12,812 nt of DNA, from assembly GCA_028565715.1 (NCBI GenBank), contig JAOXYC010181024.1, positions 1 to 12,812 of the forward strand, in the 5' to 3' direction. The DNA is from Phoronis pallida. Lineage: Eukaryota; Phoronida; Phoronidae. Under the pieces are notes generated by a model. It was not told the DNA's origin. It did not search any database and saw only the letters and a program-made list of their open reading frames with translations. The translations under genes were made by a program, and so were the position numbers. Below are positions 8,501 to 12,812 of the stretch, in pieces; the stretch's first letter is position 1; each line of letters opens with the position of its first letter.

Positions 8501-9050
8501 ATAATCTTATTCTCGATTCTGTGGTCTGAAATTTCTCATGCAAATCATGAATGAGGGAGATTGGAGGTCCTCAGATGCGAAGGTATTGCACACATGAACA
8601 AATACCGCCTGTGACAAATCGATATTGCGAGTGCTGGAAGCCCGATAAGTGTCGTGAAACGGGCTCTTGGGGCTTGATAGTCAATTCATCTAGTTTACAA
8701 TGCAGACTTAATCCGCTCATGATGAAATCCTACTTGAATTTTAATGAAAGTGCCTTCGTCACTGCATGATTACGAAAACAGGCACCATTTGTATGGCGTA
8801 AGGCGATTAGATGAGTATTGCAAGCCTTTGAATTTGAAGATGTTCCATATTAATTGAAATTAATTGGAATCGATTGAAATTGAGTTTGCCCATGGAGGGG
8901 ACGCGTGAGGACTATCATTGGAATTTTGATCCAAGTGACATTACGACACAGGATTACTTTAATGGCTCTGATAGCCCATTGACCAAATACCTGTTTAGTT
9001 GAGCGAAGTGCATGTCATAAAAATATTACGGGACATGTCATAAAGTTGAC
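8501..9050. other. Non-coding stretch with motif-dense sequence, possible regulatory element
   Basis: It contains a perfect POU octamer ATGCAAAT (8538-8545), a less AT-rich block to about 8820, three 10-bp units TAATTGAAAT, TAATTGGAAT and CGATTGAAAT at 8851-8880, and a direct repeat CATGTCATAAA at 9011-9021 and 9034-9044. The 72-codon frame at 8551-8769 has several Cys residues but matches nothing I know. Regulatory function is inferred from motif content only. Confidence 0.25.
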
Positions 9051-10400
9051 GAATATGATCCGAGACACTCCATTTATATTGACACGCAAAAATATAAATT
9101 ATCGCCCTAAATTATGCATTATCTACATTACATTAGTAGGAATTACCATCAAAATGTTGAAGGCCAACGTACATTATTAAAATGTCAGGTTTCATATAAT
9201 TTCGTGTTGATATAAGGTTTTATATTCAAATGTCGACTTTTATTACTCATTTTCCTTTTTTCTCTTGAACGTTGAAAAATAGTCCCATCAAATGACAACT
9301 GAATCAATCATTCAAAAGGTCAACCATCATATAAAATGAATTTGCGATTCCGATTTTTTTCAATAGAATTTTTCTAAAGAGTTGTAACTTGTATTGAGAC
9401 GCATCAAGTGCAATTTGAACGGCGGGTAACTGAATCATAATGTTTAGTTGGCCTTTCCAAAACTTTGCCATAAATGGTATGTTATTTATTCAATACGCAT
9501 TAAAGTTAATCAAAATACGGGTTGTGCAACTTTTTCAATAGCTTGCGGATATTTTTCGCCCTGCCATATCTTACACAGGGTTCGTTCCCCCTTGCTTGTG
9601 TATTTTGTTAAAAAGCGCTTATAATCAGAATCCACAATACACATAATTAGCCCATTGTTAAATGTTATTTATTCCGGGAGTGTTGCCTGATTGAGAAATT
9701 AATTTCTAAACAAATTATATTTAATAAAAATATACCTGCTCGGATTAATGTGACGCAACCCGTGTTAAATTTCAATTAGATATTTGTTCGCTTTTGATGT
9801 GATCAAATTTGTGAAAGCGATTTGGGCCCCCCGGCTATTACGTAACGCTCACTGTGTAATATTGAATGGGGTACATGGATTTACGGAACAAATAACAGTT
9901 ATCCAAATATTTGGATTAACTACAAACAAATCACTACCTTTTCATGTTTTATTCTGATCACATCGGTGCGTGATATATCAATTTGTTTTTCCCCAAGAAT
10001 GTTCCTACTGAATTTGAGATCGGAACAAACTGATAACGCCCCTCCATTTGCCAGGATAAAACATTGCATAATTTTTGAGCAAGCGGAATGTCCCCTGCTG
10101 ATTTTCAAAAAAGTTCTGTTTGCGATTTAAAAATCGTAAAATGACGACACACCAAGTTTGCATGACAGATTTTGTTAATGTATCAGATAAAATCGTTGGA
10201 AATCTAAGATGGGGTACATATGTATGTCTCGGGCCTTATCATTTTTACACCCAATTTGACATGTTGTTTTATTCTGTTCAATATCCCCGGCGTCAACCAT
10301 GCATGATTCAAAAACTAACTGTTCGATAGCACCACCAGCTTCCAAAAAAAATCACCTGACGATCATGAGACTAACTGAGCACCGAGTACGCAATAATGTT
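9051..10400. other. Non-coding stretch with a cluster of short perfect palindromes
   Basis: Perfect palindromes are AGAAATTAATTTCT (9694-9707), TTACGTAA (9838-9845, a PAR-bZIP/C/EBP-type site) and ATCCAAATATTTGGAT (9901-9916). No exon is recognised; frames at 9920-10108 (minus) and 10120-10329 (plus) have no recognisable protein content. Confidence 0.4.
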
Positions 10401-12812
10401 GCCTGGAAATCCCGACTGCCGGGCCGGTGAATTCATAAACGATATTAAGCGTAAACTCGTGAAAAACGATTAGTTCTCTTTTCGTTTATCAGTTGTCTGA
10501 TAGCAAGTGTATTATTTCACATGATTATCACATCTATATAACCTGTACTTGAAATGATAATCATAATGGTGGGGGTTGTTCAGTCCATGAAACAAAATGT
10601 CACTTTTTATCATGAACTGGTCAACACAGACGTGTTTAAAACATCATCGAACTGTAACTGACCCATTGAGTAAATGGAACAACTGAAATGCCTTTTTTTC
10701 AATAGTGTCAAATGATTTCATTTACAAAGCGTTTAGAATTAACATCGTTTGGAATTGGCCAACAGTCTTTACAATATCTGACTGAGTCAAAAACAACTCA
10801 CTCCCACGACTTCAACAAGTGGGTTTGAAAAGATTGTGTACATGGTAATCAATACACACATCACTTCCAATAAACATCAGTAAAGTTGAATTCCACAATA
10901 AATCTTTCAAATTAGGATAAACTCCAGACAGAAAATGCTAATGAACTGGTTCTTAGTGCATGGTTTTTGGTTTTTGCTGATCTCAACATGAACAGAGTCA
11001 TATGAGAACCTAGTTCTTTAAAGTTAAGGGGCAAGGTTGCAGAAATTCTTATCAGTGATTTTACGGACTCTTGTAAGAATTTATGTCGGGAATTTGTGGC
11101 CTGCTTTTGAACAAGATGTTTGATATGTTGACATTTGATAAGAGAGCATACCTGGCAACAACAAGTGGTTTGTCATAAGTTGAGAATTTGAGTAATAAAC
11201 AAGTTCCGCAAGTCAAATATAATTCCCTTTTATTAGGAAATATTGAGTATAAATTGAAGTGATTAATTGAATGCCCGTCCACGAAAAACGCCAAGAAATT
11301 CTATACTCAGAAATCTTATCAAATTCACAAGGACATTCGAAAAGTCTTCAAACGCGAGTCATCCAGTTTATAAGACGGAATGAAAATACGCCTATGATTT
11401 CCTCTGACTGGATGTATTTGAAGCCTTTCAAATTCAAAAGTCATGACAGAAGATATTTAGATCTCGTCTTTGCGGTCTCTACTTGCATGGTTTTAACTTT
11501 GGATTCCCTATTTATTACCACATTCTGTCTTCGTACACCAATTTAATAAATCATCATATTTTGGGATAAAAACAGTTTATAATTGTGACGAAACAGGGTC
11601 ACATGAGATGACGATTCACTCTAGAATTAATTGAATCATACACATTTTTGTTCATCAGTCAATCACAGATGAATTCAGCGTAGGAATGCGCTTCAAAAAC
11701 TGTCAAATGAGTTTTTTGTTCACGATTGTTGAGTCGTGAAATGACAAATTCGTCAGAAGGAGATAACAAGCGAGTTTATGTTTTATGAAAACAGTAATTG
11801 ACACAATGTGTTTGCACTACCTTGCTGTCAATGCAGCTTTTGTGTTTGAATGCAGATTCGTGCCTTTGGGTTTGGGTTTTACTGAGTGCTTTGACATGAA
11901 TCAGTACAAGTGATTGGAAATTAGATATTCGTCTTCATACTCAAAGAAGTCAGCTCTCTCTCGACCCTTGCTACAGGGTAGTGCGGTGTGTGACATCGTG
12001 GGTGTGTGACAACACAGCTGTGCAAGGAAGAACTGAATTTGCCCTTGGCTGCTAATTCGTCCCCGTAGTGTTAACAAAACTCAGTGCATTGCTTATCAAG
12101 TTACTCAGCAAACTCATAAAATGGAGAATCTGACACATATTATTAGTAATTCCATACCGTAAACATTATGTTAATTATGACATACCGAGTGCTATTTTCA
12201 AACTAAAATATATGAGTTCCAGAACCTCTGCATGCACGGTCTAATTAATTCTCTAAATGTTTCGAATCAGAACGGCAAGAGAAATGTTTATATTATGCAG
12301 TAAACACATGACCAGTATTGAAACCATATTGACGGCTTCATTAGAAAGTTCACTGATTGCATATGCGTGAAGGCAATTTTCTAAATCTCCCTCAAATGAA
12401 ATCCATTTCAAATTTACTTTGTTTGATAAGACGGAGTTTGTTCATTAAAATCACCTTCATTGATTTTCCATGATGAAGATGGGTAAATCATGTTGATGCA
12501 TAATGTGTAGCTCACTCTGACAGTAATGCAGTGCTAATAAGATTTTCCGAGCAAAGAAATGTCAGGGTAAAGACCAACCTATGAATAATTGAATGAGAAA
12601 TTCAGATGTTTGTTGCTCATACCATTTTCAATTCTAATGAAATATCCACCAGCAGAAATATTTTGTTAATTTATTAAAAGCTGCTTCCTTGATGGAGGCA
12701 GCGTTATGGGAAAGGTGTACATGTTCAAGTAAACACATGATGGAAATAAAAGCTAATTGAATTTGAAAGCCACTAAAAGCTCAGTTTAAAACATGGAGAC
12801 TGCCCATTCTGG
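10401..12812. other. Non-coding stretch to the end of the window
   Basis: No exon is recognised. It holds an imperfect inverted repeat (10575-10590 with 10610-10625, 13 of 16 paired), an AP-1 type TGAGTCA (10783-10789), two copies of GGTGTGTGACA (11985-11995, 12001-12011), and a 13-bp repeat AGTAAACACATGA containing a forkhead-type GTAAACA core (12299-12311, 12728-12740). The 91-codon frame at 11271-11546, the longest in the right half, resembles no known protein. Confidence 0.45.

Noticed and set aside
11271-11546. 91-codon plus-strand open frame
   Set aside because: It is one of the longest frames, but it has no recognisable motif, no splice context and a composition typical of AT-rich non-coding DNA. 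Chance is the simpler explanation.
1-12812. CRISPR arrays, bacterial operons, phage or defence systems
   Set aside because: No regularly spaced repeats, no dense long reading frames and no ribosome-binding pattern. The spliced V-ATPase gene shows that the DNA is eukaryotic.

Overview
The window is ordinary eukaryotic, almost certainly invertebrate-animal, nuclear DNA. It is AT-rich, most of it is non-coding, and its one certain gene is split into seven exons with GT..AG introns of about 0.24 to 1.8 kb. I see no operons, Shine-Dalgarno sites, phage genes or CRISPR arrays. The protein is close to vertebrate V-ATPase subunit D, but the species cannot be fixed from sequence alone. A mollusc, annelid, brachiopod or invertebrate deuterostome would all fit.

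Layout. Positions 1-1551 are non-coding: the 3' flank and probable 3' UTR of the minus-strand gene, with an exact 2 x 52 bp tandem duplication at 603-706. Positions 1552-5859 (minus) hold the complete coding region of ATP6V1D, subunit D of the vacuolar H+-ATPase rotor. Seven exons join with consistent phases into 753 nt, or 250 aa plus stop, from a start at 5857-5859 to a stop at 1552-1554. The longest open reading frames show only fragments of this gene; the first exon (44 nt) and a 45-nt exon 4 have to be found by splicing. Intron 4 holds a repeat-like segment bracketed by two copies of CGATTAATCG, with tRNA-like boxes next to the exon 4 splice donor. Intron 1 holds a GC-richer insert with tRNA-type A and B boxes (probable SINE) and a possible small plus-strand first exon (4492-4528).

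Positions 5860-5980 look like the ATP6V1D promoter: ETS, NRF1-like, CLEAR-type E-box (GTCACGTGCC) and CCAAT motifs lie within about 120 bp of the start codon. This fits known TFEB/CLEAR control of lysosomal acidification genes. About 1.1 kb further on, in divergent orientation, a possible plus-strand first exon (6943-6994) encodes a signal-peptide-like start and ends in a consensus splice donor.

From 7000 to 12812 I find no convincing exon on either strand. This stretch would be the large first intron of that divergent gene if the gene is real, and otherwise intergenic DNA. It carries several short palindromes and motif clusters that could be regulatory, but only cross-species comparison could show that. 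I found no clear new biological system. The most useful points are the resolved gene structure, its CLEAR-type promoter, the two possible plus-strand first exons and the mobile-element remnants.
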